From: CAVZZG01 sp963779685
GTDB taxonomy: Bacteria > Actinomycetota > Thermoleophilia > Gaiellales > F1-60-MAGs149
Assembly (NCBI GenBank): GCA_963779685.1
Contig: CAVZZG010000003.1
Location: 62,001 to 126,000 of the forward strand
DNA length: 64,000 bases
Direction: 5' to 3'
Shown: one piece after another, positions 52,820 to 61,987 of the stretch
Position numbering within the stretch: position 1 is the first letter of the stretch
How the letters are laid out: each line of letters starts with the position of its first letter
Position numbers and translations under genes: made by a program
The notes under the pieces: model-generated
What the model was told of the DNA's origin: nothing
Seen by the model: only the letters and a program-made list of their open reading frames with translations
Databases searched by the model: none

Positions 52820-53920
52820 CTACTGGATCAGGCTCGGGATGCCGGCCGGCACGAATGCGCCGGTGCCGTTCAGCGTCCAGTTGTTGCCGTCGATCTCGAC
52901 CTGCTTGCCCTCGAGGAAGGCGTTGGCCGTGAAACCGCTGTTGCCGTTCAGGTTGACCCGGCCGTTGGGCGCGAACATGGTGCCGCTGACGGTCATGTTG
53001 TTGCCGTTGATGTCGATGGCGCCGGTTCCCGGCGACGTGATGTTGCCGGTAGCAAAGGCCAGCACGCCCTTGCTGTTCGGCGCCAGGCTGATGTTGTGGT
53101 CGGAGATCGTGACCTTCCACCCGATCAGCGTGACGTTGCCGCTCGCGCCGGTGTTGACCCGGATCGTCGCGGTCGCGTCGCCGCCCACGGTTGCACCGGC
53201 GCCCGTCGCGCAGTACACGCCGGGCGGGATCGCGCCGCTGAGATTGAAGCTTGGCGCCGTGTACGTGCACGCGAAGTCGCTCGTCTGGAACGGCTCGGGC
53301 CAGACCCAGGTGGTCGGATCGATCGAGCCGCCGCCGCTGTTGCCACCGATCGGCGGGCAGTTGTTCGGGCCGCCGTAGCTGATCGGGCCGTGCACGCCGG
53401 GCCACTGGATGTCGACGCTGCCGTTGGAGTGGATGATCCCGGTCTCCGTGATGTTGTTGACGCGCACCAGGAGGCCGGTACTCGCCCCGCAGGCCGTGTC
53501 GCCGGCGTAGATGGCGGACGAGCCCGAGCCGGGATGTGCCTTGGCCGTCGACCGGGCGCCGATCTGGACGTGGCCGATGCCGAGCAGCCCCGCGAAGAAC
53601 AGGCCGGCGTTCACGCGGGCCGACACGCGCACCTGGTTCGGATCGCCGTTGTAGGGCGTGTCCACCTGGAACGTCGCGCCGTTGTAGTTCTTCCTGCCCT
53701 GCACGAGCGCCATGGAGGCGGCCGCGTCGGGACTCTGCGGTAGCGCGCTGGCACCCGCCAGCGCCGCCTGGTCGGCGGCGGTCTGGACGCGCTGCTTGGT
53801 GACGTACCAGGTGCCGACATCCACCACCAGGGCGCAGGCGCCGAGGATGAGGACGATCGACATCACGAGCAGCACGACGACCTGCCCGCGCTGATCGTCT
53901 GCCGCCGCGACGCGCGTCAC
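52820..53920 (-). CDS. TadG-like protein with exported repeat domain
   Basis: 366 residues, GTG start overlapping the tadE-like stop. N-terminal TadE/G helix (QRGQVVVLLVMSIVLILGACALVVDVG) and QTAADQAALAGASALP, the classic TadG start. The exported part has Asn/Gly-rich strand repeats in the last 110 residues (NITSPGTGAIDINGNNMTV, RVNLNGNSGFTANAF, VEIDGNNWTLNGTGAF), suggesting a beta-solenoid tip. No VWA domain. A pilus-tip or surface protein is likely. Confidence 0.75.
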   Translation of the reverse strand: MTRVAAADDQRGQVVVLLVMSIVLILGACALVVDVGTWYVTKQRVQTAADQAALAGASALPQSPDAAASMALVQGRKNYNGATFQVDTPYNGDPNQVRVSARVNAGLFFAGLLGIGHVQIGARSTAKAHPGSGSSAIYAGDTACGASTGLLVRVNNITETGIIHSNGSVDIQWPGVHGPISYGGPNNCPPIGGNSGGGSIDPTTWVWPEPFQTSDFACTYTAPSFNLSGAIPPGVYCATGAGATVGGDATATIRVNTGASGNVTLIGWKVTISDHNISLAPNSKGVLAFATGNITSPGTGAIDINGNNMTVSGTMFAPNGRVNLNGNSGFTANAFLEGKQVEIDGNNWTLNGTGAFVPAGIPSLIQ

Positions 53921-54312
53921 TCGATCCTCGTCACGGTCGTGCCCTGCAGGTTCCCGGACGCCACGACGATGCCGAGGATGTCGATGGCGTAGGGGTAGCT
54001 GACCGTCACCGTCACGTCGCTGCCGGTCGTGAACGGCGCGCCGGGGCTGACGGTCACCCCGAGGTTCGCCCCGGACAGGTTCGGCGCTGCTGCGCGCGCG
54101 GCCGAGATCGCGCTGTTGGCGCCGTTCGGGTCGTTGGCGCTGACCGCTGCCCGGCGGGCGCCGACGTCGGCGGCGTGCGTCACCGCGAGGTAGTTGTGCA
54201 GGACGATCCCGAACTGGAGGATCGCGAGCAGGATCATGAGCAGGATCGGGATGACCACCGCGAATTCGACCATGGCCTGCCCACGGCGGCTCCGGCGGCG
54301 AGGATTCGTCAC
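53917..54312 (-). CDS. TadE-like pseudopilin, second locus
   Basis: 131 residues from GTG 54312: VTNPRRRSRRGQAMVEFAVVIPILLMILLAILQFG, pseudopilin helix with the Glu at +5, then a small Ala/Ser/Val-rich domain. A start at 54369 (MTTLQYSLQEIRQ...) is possible but those 19 codons (TTG CAA TAT TCA CTA CAA...) are AT-rich and unlike neighbours, so the segment is more likely 5' untranslated. Couples to the TadG-like gene. Confidence 0.72.
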   Translation of the reverse strand: MTNPRRRSRRGQAMVEFAVVIPILLMILLAILQFGIVLHNYLAVTHAADVGARRAAVSANDPNGANSAISAARAAAPNLSGANLGVTVSPGAPFTTGSDVTVTVSYPYAIDILGIVVASGNLQGTTVTRIE

Positions 54313-54427
54313 GATCTCTGTATCGGGCGTTTGACGAATTTCTTGTAGTGAATATTGCAATGTTGTCATCGTGATCTATATGAAATGTCACCGATCGTAG
54401 CGGTGCGCCGGTACGCTTGGCGGTGCT
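54313..54427. promoter_or_regulatory. AT-rich divergent regulatory stretch
   Basis: About 115 bases between the tadE-like and map starts, markedly richer in A/T than the rest (TCTTGTAGTGAATATTGCAA, GATCTATATGAAATGTCA). Likely contains both promoters; no pair of -35/-10 boxes is clear enough to name. Confidence 0.5.
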
Positions 54428-55240
54428 GTGCGGGAAGTGCCTCAGGTGATCGCCCGGCCGTCCCGGCGTGATCCGCCGCGGCGGCCCGAGCGTCTGAGCG
54501 CGGGGCAGATCCGGCGACTGCGGTCGGCGTGCGAGATCGCGAGCGATGTGCTGGCGGAGGTTGCCGCGAACATCGTGGCCGGGGTGACGACCGACGACCT
54601 CGACCGGATCGCTCACGCGGCGCTGATCGACCGCCGCGCCTATCCGAGCCCGCTCGGGTTCGAGGGGTTCCCGCGGTCGATCTGCACCTCGGTGAACGAG
54701 GTCATCTGCCACGGCATCCCGGGCGATGAGGTCCTCGCAGTCGGAGACGTCGTCAAGATCGACGTCTCCGCCTTCGCCTTCGGGATGCACGGCGACCTGT
54801 GCCAGACCTTCGTGGTGGGGCCGGCCGACAGCGCCGCCCGCGCCCTCATGGCGGCCACCCGGGCTGCGCTCGCAGCGGGCATCGGCGCCGTCCGCCCCGG
54901 GGGCTCGGTACGCGACATCGGGCGGGCGATCGAGGCGGAGGTCGGCGGCGCGTACGGAGTCGTCCACCAGTTCACCGGCCACGAGATCGGCCGCTTCTTC
55001 CACGGCGCCATGATCGTCCCCCACGTCGACACCCCCGGTGTGGACTGGGTGCTCGCACCGGGCATGGCGCTGACGGTGGAGCCGATGATCAACGAGGGCT
55101 CAGCCGATGCCGTGATCCTGGCCGACGGCTGGACGGCGGTGACCGTCGACGGCCGCCGGTCGGCCCAGTACGAGCACACGATCGTGGTCACCCCCGAAGG
55201 CCACGAGATTCTCACCCGCCACGTCCCCGAGGAGTCCTGA
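54428..55240 (+). CDS. map: Methionine aminopeptidase, type I
   Basis: 270 residues. Metal ligands in order: IDVSAFAFGMHGD (two Asp), HQFTGHEIGRFFHG (His), LTVEPMINEG (Glu), QYEHTIVV (Glu). N-terminal extension RPSRRDPPRRPERLSAGQI is rich in Pro/Arg, as in many actinobacterial MapB. GTG start. Not with secY/infA here, so probably a second map gene. Confidence 0.9.
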   Translation: MREVPQVIARPSRRDPPRRPERLSAGQIRRLRSACEIASDVLAEVAANIVAGVTTDDLDRIAHAALIDRRAYPSPLGFEGFPRSICTSVNEVICHGIPGDEVLAVGDVVKIDVSAFAFGMHGDLCQTFVVGPADSAARALMAATRAALAAGIGAVRPGGSVRDIGRAIEAEVGGAYGVVHQFTGHEIGRFFHGAMIVPHVDTPGVDWVLAPGMALTVEPMINEGSADAVILADGWTAVTVDGRRSAQYEHTIVVTPEGHEILTRHVPEES

Positions 55241-56601
55241 TGCCCGACGCCTTCCGCACCAACGACGCCGGCCATCTCGAGGTCGACGGCTGCGACGTCG
55301 TCGCCCTTGCCGAGGAGTTCGGCGCGCCGCTGTGGGTGATCTCCGAGTCCACCATCCGCGCCAACTACCGGCGCCTGACCGAGGCCTTCCGGCGCGTCTA
55401 CGCACCGACGCAGGTCTGCTACGCCTCCAAGGCGAACCCGGAGCCGGCCATCATCCGCATCGCGGCCCAGGAGGGCGCGCTGGTCGACGCCGTCACGCTC
55501 GGCCACCTGGCGCTGATCCTGCGTGCCGGCTACGACCCGGCGAGGATCATCTTCAACGGCAACTCCAAGACCGAGCACGAGCTGCGGTTCGCGATGGAGT
55601 ACGGCATCGGCGTCATCAACGTCGACTCGCTCGAGGAGATGCAGCTGCTGGCCGAGCTGGCACCCCGGACGGCCGAGCGGCCGCAGCCCGTGTGCCTGCG
55701 GGTCGCCGTCGACAACGCCCGGCTGGTCGCCGAGGATCCCGACCTGGCCAAGTTCGAGTGGCTCGGCAAGTTCGGCATGGATGCCCCTGATGCACTGGCC
55801 GCCGCGGAGATCGCGATCGGACATCCCGGCATCGAGATGGCCGGCTTCCACAACCACCTCGGCTTCACCGTCTACGGCACCAGGTACACGCCCGAGCTCG
55901 ACGTGCGACGCCACCAGCGCTGCGCCGAGCAGACGCTCGAGGTGGCCCGCGACGTGAAGGCCGAGCACGGCGTGGCGCCGCGCATCCTCAACATGGGCGG
56001 CGGCTACCGGGTGGGCAACCCGGACGGCTACGGGCCGGGTCGTCTCACCGACTTCCCCGGCGCGGCCGACTACGCCCAGGCTCTGGGTGGCACGGTGCGC
56101 GAGGCATGCACGGAGTGGGAGCTCGGCGAGCCCCAGCTGATCCTCGAGGCCGGCGGGTATCTCGTCACCGACGCGGTCTGCCTGCTGGCCCGGGTGGGCT
56201 TCCGCAAGACGCGGACGTCAGCCGGGGAGACGCGCACGTGGGTGAACATCGAGAACACCTCGGGCTACCACTTCGTCCGCCGCCTGATGTTCCGGTTCCA
56301 CCACGAGGTGGTAGCCGCGAACCGGATGCGCGACGCGGCCACCGAGCGGGTCTCGATCGCCGGGCCGATCTGCGCCGACGACGACGTGGCCGACGAGATC
56401 ATGCTCCCGGAGCTGCACCGGGGCGACCTGATCGCGATCCTCGACAACGGGTCGTACTGCGAGGCAGTGACCAGCGACTACTGCGCCGTGCCGATCCCGG
56501 CGGCGGTGATGGTGTCCGCCGGCCGCGCCGCCGTCACGCGCCGGCGGGAGACCGTCGAGGACATCGTGGCCCGGTTCGACGTGCCCACCTGGCTGGCCTG
56601 A
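55240..56601 (+). CDS. Diaminopimelate-decarboxylase-like PLP enzyme
   Basis: 453 residues, fold-type III: PLP Lys in VCYASKANPEPAII (about residue 63), HNHLGFTVYGT, GGGYRVGNPD, ILEAGGYLVTDAVCLL, GPICADDDVADEIMLPELHRGD and a final SYCEAVTSDYCAVP. The Cys that contacts substrate in LysA (GPICESGD) is present but ESGD is replaced (ADDD), and the gene is not beside lysine genes, so substrate is uncertain (a basic or other amino acid). ATG overlaps the map stop. Confidence 0.8.
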   Translation: MPDAFRTNDAGHLEVDGCDVVALAEEFGAPLWVISESTIRANYRRLTEAFRRVYAPTQVCYASKANPEPAIIRIAAQEGALVDAVTLGHLALILRAGYDPARIIFNGNSKTEHELRFAMEYGIGVINVDSLEEMQLLAELAPRTAERPQPVCLRVAVDNARLVAEDPDLAKFEWLGKFGMDAPDALAAAEIAIGHPGIEMAGFHNHLGFTVYGTRYTPELDVRRHQRCAEQTLEVARDVKAEHGVAPRILNMGGGYRVGNPDGYGPGRLTDFPGAADYAQALGGTVREACTEWELGEPQLILEAGGYLVTDAVCLLARVGFRKTRTSAGETRTWVNIENTSGYHFVRRLMFRFHHEVVAANRMRDAATERVSIAGPICADDDVADEIMLPELHRGDLIAILDNGSYCEAVTSDYCAVPIPAAVMVSAGRAAVTRRRETVEDIVARFDVPTWLA

Positions 56602-56733
56602 AACCCGCTTTTTCGCACTGCATGGCCCCGAAGGGGGGCGCGGAAGGACCTGAAAACGTAGTAGTCCTACTGTGCAAGGTTCGCGATGACGCGTGCTCTC
56701 TAACCACAGCACCATTCGACTGGGGGGTTCTGC

Positions 56734-57562
56734 ATGCACCAACGTCTTCTCCGGCTCCTCCTGCTCTCGCTCGTCGCGATGCTCGCCATCGTGCCGGCAG
56801 CGAGCGCCAGGAGCCACCACGGCTGGGGCCACCACGGCCGCGGCGTCTGCGGCACGCTCGCAAGCGTCGCCGCCGATGGCTCGAGCCTCGTGATCACGAC
56901 CAAGCACCGCGGCGACGTGACCGTCACGAACCCGAACGCCGTCGTCATCGATCCGACGCTGCTCAACACCAGCGTCTGCGCCAAGGTCACGAAGCAGGTC
57001 GCAACCGACGGCACCAAGACGCTGGTCCTCGTCTCGCTGGCGGCAAAGCCCGTCCACGTGAAGCCCTACGCCAAGGCGATCGCGGTCGGCCCGATGACGG
57101 ACAACGGTGACGAGTACCGTCACCGTTGCGACGATCACGTTCATCGTTCCCACCGGGATGACCCTTCCGGCCAGCGGCGACGTCGTCGTGGCAGCCGGCA
57201 AGGAGGCCACGGCCGCGGACACCCAGTTCACGCTCAAGTGGATCGGGGCTCGCCCCGCAATGGGCAACCATCACGCGTTCCGGCACGGCATGGGCCGCGG
57301 CTGGCGCCACGGCAGCTGGCTCTCGGGCGACCCGCACGCGGCCGTCTCCGGGCCCGTCACGACCTTCACGGCCCCGCCCGACGCCTCGACCGACGGCAGC
57401 ATCACCGTCGCCACCGTCGCGTTCGTCATCCCGGCCGCGATGACCCTGCCGACCACGCCCAACCTGGGCGACAAGTTCAAGGCGCAGGGCGTCGTCACGA
57501 ATGGCGTGCTGACCCTCACCCCCGGCTGCAACCGCGGCCGGCACCACCACCACCACCACTGA
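56734..57562 (+). CDS. Secreted His-rich protein ending in six histidines (one-base frameshift)
   Basis: Signal peptide MHQRLLRLLLLSLVAMLAIV..., mature start SARSHHGWGHHGRG. Residues about 35-115 form a beta-type domain (GTLASVAADGSSLVITTKH, LVLVSLAAKPVHV). After GPMTDNGDE the frame shifts by one extra base about 57105; the continuation is TVTVATITFIVPTGM ... WLSGDPHAA ... TLTPGCNRGRHHHHHH, a second similar half. The His6 end and HHGWGHHG/GNHHAF motifs suggest metal binding outside the cell. Joined length about 275 residues. Not recognised further. Confidence 0.68.
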
Positions 57563-57684
57563 TCGGTCGATCGGCCGGGCGGCCTGTCAACGGCACGCCG
57601 CCCGGCCGAACCGCTCCCGTGACCCCGGCTCGGCGCTCTGCGCCGACTACCTGGCGCGACGCAGGGACGGGAAGGGGACGTTGT

Positions 57685-57990
57685 TCAGTCGAACACGCCG
57701 TAGGCGCCGATGACGGTCGCGTCCTGGCCGTCCGGCGGTTCCTCGCAGCGCCGCCCGATGTCGCGCGTGAAGTCCGCGAACTCCGGCATGGCGGTCAGCG
57801 GGTTCGAGCCGTCTGCGGTGTCGAGCGTCGCGACGTGGACGAACGTGACCCCGTCCGCGAGCCGGAACGTCGCGTACCGGATGCCCTCCGGCCGGCTGGC
57901 GTTGAGACCGCCGAACACCCGCTCGACCAGCCGCTGGTTCTCATCCGCGTGTTCCGGCTTGACCTTGTACCGCACGACGACGCCGTTCAT
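57685..57990 (-). CDS. ABM-type dimeric alpha/beta-barrel protein
   Basis: 101 residues: VVVRYKVKPEHADENQRLVERVF, IRYATFRLADGVTFVHVATLD, FADFTRDIGRRCEE, the pattern of antibiotic-biosynthesis-monooxygenase-like small proteins. No substrate clue; stands alone between the His-rich gene and hyuA. Confidence 0.65.
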   Translation of the reverse strand: MNGVVVRYKVKPEHADENQRLVERVFGGLNASRPEGIRYATFRLADGVTFVHVATLDTADGSNPLTAMPEFADFTRDIGRRCEEPPDGQDATVIGAYGVFD

Positions 57991-58115
57991 CGCGACCTCC
58001 TCTGCTCCGGCCTTCCAGACGCCGGAGGTCTGCAGTATCGGTGAACCCGGTGCCCTGGCGGGGTGCGTTCACGCCGCGGCGATGACCGAGCCCCCTTGCT
58101 ACCGTCGCGGACGGG

Positions 58116-60029
58116 ATGATCGTCGGCGTCGACATGGGCGGCACGTTCACGGATGCCGTCGCGCTCACGGCGGCCGGTGAGCTCCGGGCTGCGAAAGCGC
58201 CGACCACCGCGGACGGTGTGACCGGGGTGCTCGAGGCGCTGCGCGCTGTCGCCGATCCGGCCGAGATCGACGCCTTCGCCTTCGGCTCGACCGTGGCGAC
58301 GAACGCGCTGGCCCAGCGCCGGCTGGCCCCCACCGGGCTCCTCACGACCGCCGGCTTCCGCGACCTGCTCGACATCCGCCGGCTCTGGCGCCCCCAGCTG
58401 TTCGGCCACGAGTGGACGCGGCCGCCCGCGATCGTGCCACGCCGGCTGCGGCTCGAGGCCGGGGGGCGGATCGACTGGCGCGGCAGGGAGGTCGAGCCGC
58501 TGGCGGAGGCCGACGTGGCGGCCGCGGCGGCGATCTTCGCTGCCGAGCGGGTCGAGGCGATCGCGGTCTCGTTCCTCTTCAGCTACCTCGCTCCGGCCCA
58601 CGAGTTGCGGGCCGGTGCCCTGCTGCGCGAGCTGCTGCCAGGCGTCCTGGTGCTCGAATCCCACCAGGTCAACCCCGAGCGCAAGGAGTACGAGCGGACG
58701 TCGACGACCGCGATCGCGGCCGGCCTCGCACCCGTCGTCGGTCGGGCACTGGGCGCGATCGAGGAGCGCCTTCGGGCCGAGGGGCTTCGTCCGCCGCTGC
58801 ACGTGCTGCGGTCGAACGGCGGCGTGATGCCCGCGCGGGCGGCCCGGGAACGTCCGGTGGAGCTCGTCAAATCCGGGCCGGCGGGCGGCGTGTCCGCGGG
58901 GCTTCGGCTCGCGGAGGAACTCGGCGAGCCGAACCTGATCCTGCTGGACATCGGCGGCACCACGGCCGACGCCAGCGTGATCATCGACGGTCGCGCCGGC
59001 CGCGCCCCGTTCGACGCCGTCGAGTGGGACATACCGGTGCGGGTGCCCGTGGTGGACATCCGCTCGATTGGAGCGGGTGGTGGTTCGATCGTCCACCTCG
59101 ATCAGGCGGGCGGCCTTCACGTCGGGCCGCGGTCGGCGGGGGCGGAGCCCGGCCCCGCGGCGTACGGGCGGGGCGGGGTGGAGCCGACGGTGACCGACGC
59201 CGCGATCGTGGCCGGGTGGCTCGACCCGGCCCGGTTCCTGGGCGGTGCCATGACGCTCGACGCCGGCGCCGCGGAGGCGGCGCTCGCACCGGTCGCGACC
59301 GGGCTCGGAATGGGCCTGCGCGAGGCCGCGGCCGCGGCCCTGCACGTGGCGGCGGCGGAGATGGCCGCGCTCGTGCGCGGGCTCACGGTCGAGCGCGGCC
59401 ACGACCCGCGCGGCTTCCCGCTGGTGGCGTTCGGTGGCGCCGGGCCGCTGTTTCTCGGTGCACTGCTGGACGAGCTCGAGATAGCGCGCGGGGTCGTACC
59501 CGCGCGCGCCGCGACGCTCTCGGCCCTGGGCGCTGCGCTGGCCGACGTGGTGCTCGATCTGGTTCGCACCGAGTCCGACCCCGAACGACTCGCGGCGGCC
59601 GTGCACGAGCTGCGGACGCGCGCGGCAGCGCAGATGGCCGCGGACGGGTTCGCGGCACCTTCGATCGAGGCTGCGGCCGACGTTCGTTACGCCGGTCAGT
59701 GGCACGAGCTCGAGATCCCGGTCGCCGAGGGTGAGACCTTCGCCGCGGTCTCCGCACGGTTCGAGGTGGAGCACCAGCGCCTCTTCGGCCACACGCGCCC
59801 GGAGGATCCGGTCGAGCTGGTCGGCGTCCGCGTCCGCGCCGTGGCGCCGGGCCCCCGCAGCACGGGCGCTGCGCCCCAGGCGCCGGCGGCCGGGCGCCGC
59901 CGGGTCGCGCTCTACGGGCACGGCGAGGTCGACGTGACCGTGATCGACGAGGCCGACACCACGCTCGTGATCTTCCCGGGCCAGACGCTCTCGGTGCTCG
60001 CCGGCGGGCACCTGGAGGTGCGGCGGTGA
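58116..60029 (+). CDS. hyuA: Hydantoinase/oxoprolinase subunit A (HyuA)
   Basis: 637 residues, ATP-dependent cyclic-imide or 5-oxoproline hydrolase, actin-like fold: GVDMGGTFTDAVAL at the start, FGSTVATNALAQRR, LDIGGTTADASVI, SIGAGGGSIVHLD, FGGAGPLFLGALL. Works with HyuB; substrate may be 5-oxoproline, N-methylhydantoin or a related ring. ATG 58116; overlaps hyuB by four bases. Confidence 0.9.
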   Translation: MIVGVDMGGTFTDAVALTAAGELRAAKAPTTADGVTGVLEALRAVADPAEIDAFAFGSTVATNALAQRRLAPTGLLTTAGFRDLLDIRRLWRPQLFGHEWTRPPAIVPRRLRLEAGGRIDWRGREVEPLAEADVAAAAAIFAAERVEAIAVSFLFSYLAPAHELRAGALLRELLPGVLVLESHQVNPERKEYERTSTTAIAAGLAPVVGRALGAIEERLRAEGLRPPLHVLRSNGGVMPARAARERPVELVKSGPAGGVSAGLRLAEELGEPNLILLDIGGTTADASVIIDGRAGRAPFDAVEWDIPVRVPVVDIRSIGAGGGSIVHLDQAGGLHVGPRSAGAEPGPAAYGRGGVEPTVTDAAIVAGWLDPARFLGGAMTLDAGAAEAALAPVATGLGMGLREAAAAALHVAAAEMAALVRGLTVERGHDPRGFPLVAFGGAGPLFLGALLDELEIARGVVPARAATLSALGAALADVVLDLVRTESDPERLAAAVHELRTRAAAQMAADGFAAPSIEAAADVRYAGQWHELEIPVAEGETFAAVSARFEVEHQRLFGHTRPEDPVELVGVRVRAVAPGPRSTGAAPQAPAAGRRRVALYGHGEVDVTVIDEADTTLVIFPGQTLSVLAGGHLEVRR

Positions 60030-61987
60030 CGATCGATCCGGTCCTGACCCGTGTACTTGGCCGCGCCATGGAGTCCATTTGCACCGAGATGGGCAGCGCG
60101 ATGATCCGCACGGCCACCTCGGCCGTGTTCGTCGAGGGCCGGGACTTCTCGTGCGCGCTGCTGGATCCGCGTGCCGAGCTGGTGGCGGCGGCGAACTACG
60201 ACCCGTCGCATCTCTCGGCAATGGCGCTCACGGCCGAGTACGCGATGATGGAGCTCGGCTGGGAGGAGCTCGTCGAGGGCGACGTGATCGTCGTCAACGA
60301 TCCGTTCCGCGGTGGGGGCCATCTGACCGACATCGCGGTGATCCGGCCCGTGTTCGTCGAGGGCCGCCTGCTGGCCCTGGCGATGAACCGGGGGCACCAC
60401 ATCGACGTGGGCGGCATGGCCGTGGCGGGGTTCCCCGGGACGGCCCGGTCGATCTTCCAGGAGGGCATCCGGATCCCGCCGGTGAAGTGGTTCGAGGGCG
60501 GCGTCGAGCGCCGTCAGGTGATGGATCTCGTGCTGCTGAACGTCCGCTTCCCGCGCGCGCAGCTGGGCGACTTCCGCGGCCAGTTGGCGAGCTGCATCAC
60601 CGCCGACCAGCGGATCCAGGCACTCGTCGGGCGCTACGGCGCCGACACGCTTGCAGAGGCGATGCAGGCCGTGAAGGACCATTCCGAGAAGCTCATGCGG
60701 GCGGCGATCGCCGCCGTGCCCGACGGCGCCTACCGGTTCGAGAACCTGGCCGATGACGACGGGGTGGGCAACGGGCCCTACCGGGTGGCGGTGGAGATCC
60801 GCGTGACCGGCGACGAGGCCGTCGTCGACTTCACGGGGTCCTCGGGCCAGGCGGAGGGTCCGATCAACTCGAGCTACGGCAACACCATCGGGTCGTGCTT
60901 CAACGCGTTCCTGCACACCCTCGGGGGCGCGATCCCGTTCAACCACGGCTGCTTCCGGCCGGTGGGCTTCCGCATCCCGCGCGGCTCGTTCCTGAACCCG
61001 ATCCCGCCGGCACCGGTGTTCGGCGGCGTCACCGAGATCTCGATCACGATCATCGACGCCGTCTGCGGGGCGCTGGCCGAGGCGGTGCCCGAGCGCGTGG
61101 CGGCCGGGTCGTACGGCACGTGCATCAACGTCGCCGGCGGCGGCTTCGATCCGGAACGACGGGTGCCGTTCGGCTTCTACTTCTTCCAGGAGGGCGGATG
61201 GGGGGCGACCAGCTGGCGCGATGGCTGGACCTCGGTGCCGAACCCCACCTCCAACTTCAACGACTACCCGGTCGAGGCCCTCGAGTCGGACCTTCCCCTG
61301 CGCGTGCTGGAGGTTGCCCTGCACGAGGACTCGGGCGGGCCCGGACGGTTCCGCGGCGGCCTCGGCACGCGCCGCACCTACGAGGTACTCGGCGAGGGCT
61401 GCGACGTCAGCGCGCTCGGAGAGCGGTTCGCGACCGCGCCCTTCGGTCTGCGCGGAGGAGCGGCCGGCGCTCCCAACCGGTTGCTCGTGCAGCGCGTCGG
61501 CGAGGCCGACTGGCACGCCTTCGAGGCGGCCTCGCCCTCCAAGTTCGCGTCGCTGCCACTTGCGGCAGGCGACCGCTTCTCGATGATCACCGGTGGCGGC
61601 GGCGGGTTCGGCGACCCGAGGGAGCGCGATCCCGCGTCGCTCGCAGAGGACGTCCGCGAGGGGTTCGTGTCGGCAGCCCGGGCCGCCAGCGCCTACCGGA
61701 TGCCGGCGGCGCCGGCGGCGGCCCTCGCCGAACCGGTGGGGCCGCCGCGGATCGAGGGCCTGGCAGCGGAGGAACATCCGGCGCGTGGCCGCGCTCGGCG
61801 GGCGGATCGGCGGGCGCATCGACGCAGCCGTGTGCGGCGCCTGCGCGAAGCGGGGCGACCCGGTGCGCTGCCCGTTCCATCACCCGTTCGCGCTCGAGTT
61901 CTGGGACGCCGACGGTCTCGAGCGCTGGGCCGCGCGCCACTGTCCGCTCGCGCGCTGAGGGCGGCGATGCAAGACTCCCGCTCGTGA
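60026..61987 (+). CDS. hyuB: Hydantoinase/oxoprolinase subunit B (HyuB)
   Basis: GTG start overlaps hyuA. Conserved through about residue 560: FSCALLDPRAELVAAANYDPSHLSAM, VNDPFRGGGHLTDI, GPINSSYGNTIGSC, GRFRGGLGTRRTYE, MITGGGGGFGDPRERDP. The last 70 residues of the open frame (from about 61770) turn Arg-rich and look out of phase, whereas a Cys/His-containing reading in the next frame ends at 61958. An extra base about 61770 would fuse them, giving about 643 residues; otherwise HyuB ends near here and a separate small gene follows. Confidence 0.88.
   Translation: MTIDPVLTRVLGRAMESICTEMGSAMIRTATSAVFVEGRDFSCALLDPRAELVAAANYDPSHLSAMALTAEYAMMELGWEELVEGDVIVVNDPFRGGGHLTDIAVIRPVFVEGRLLALAMNRGHHIDVGGMAVAGFPGTARSIFQEGIRIPPVKWFEGGVERRQVMDLVLLNVRFPRAQLGDFRGQLASCITADQRIQALVGRYGADTLAEAMQAVKDHSEKLMRAAIAAVPDGAYRFENLADDDGVGNGPYRVAVEIRVTGDEAVVDFTGSSGQAEGPINSSYGNTIGSCFNAFLHTLGGAIPFNHGCFRPVGFRIPRGSFLNPIPPAPVFGGVTEISITIIDAVCGALAEAVPERVAAGSYGTCINVAGGGFDPERRVPFGFYFFQEGGWGATSWRDGWTSVPNPTSNFNDYPVEALESDLPLRVLEVALHEDSGGPGRFRGGLGTRRTYEVLGEGCDVSALGERFATAPFGLRGGAAGAPNRLLVQRVGEADWHAFEAASPSKFASLPLAAGDRFSMITGGGGGFGDPRERDPASLAEDVREGFVSAARAASAYRMPAAPAAALAEPVGPPRIEGLAAEEHPARGRARRADRRAHRRSRVRRLREAGRPGALPVPSPVRARVLGRRRSRALGRAPLSARALRAAMQDSRS
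61785..61958 (+). CDS. Small Cys/His protein or displaced C-terminus of HyuB
   Basis: 57 residues in the frame +1 to hyuB: GTG 61785 with GGAGG at 61768-61772. Sequence (M)AALGGRIGGRIDAAVCGACAKRG and RCPFHHPFALEFWD, then a terminal RWAARHCPLAR. Balanced composition and the CxxC/CPFHH cluster argue for coding. Either an independent subunit-like protein of the operon or the true HyuB tail after a one-base error. Confidence 0.45.
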   Translation: MAALGGRIGGRIDAAVCGACAKRGDPVRCPFHHPFALEFWDADGLERWAARHCPLAR

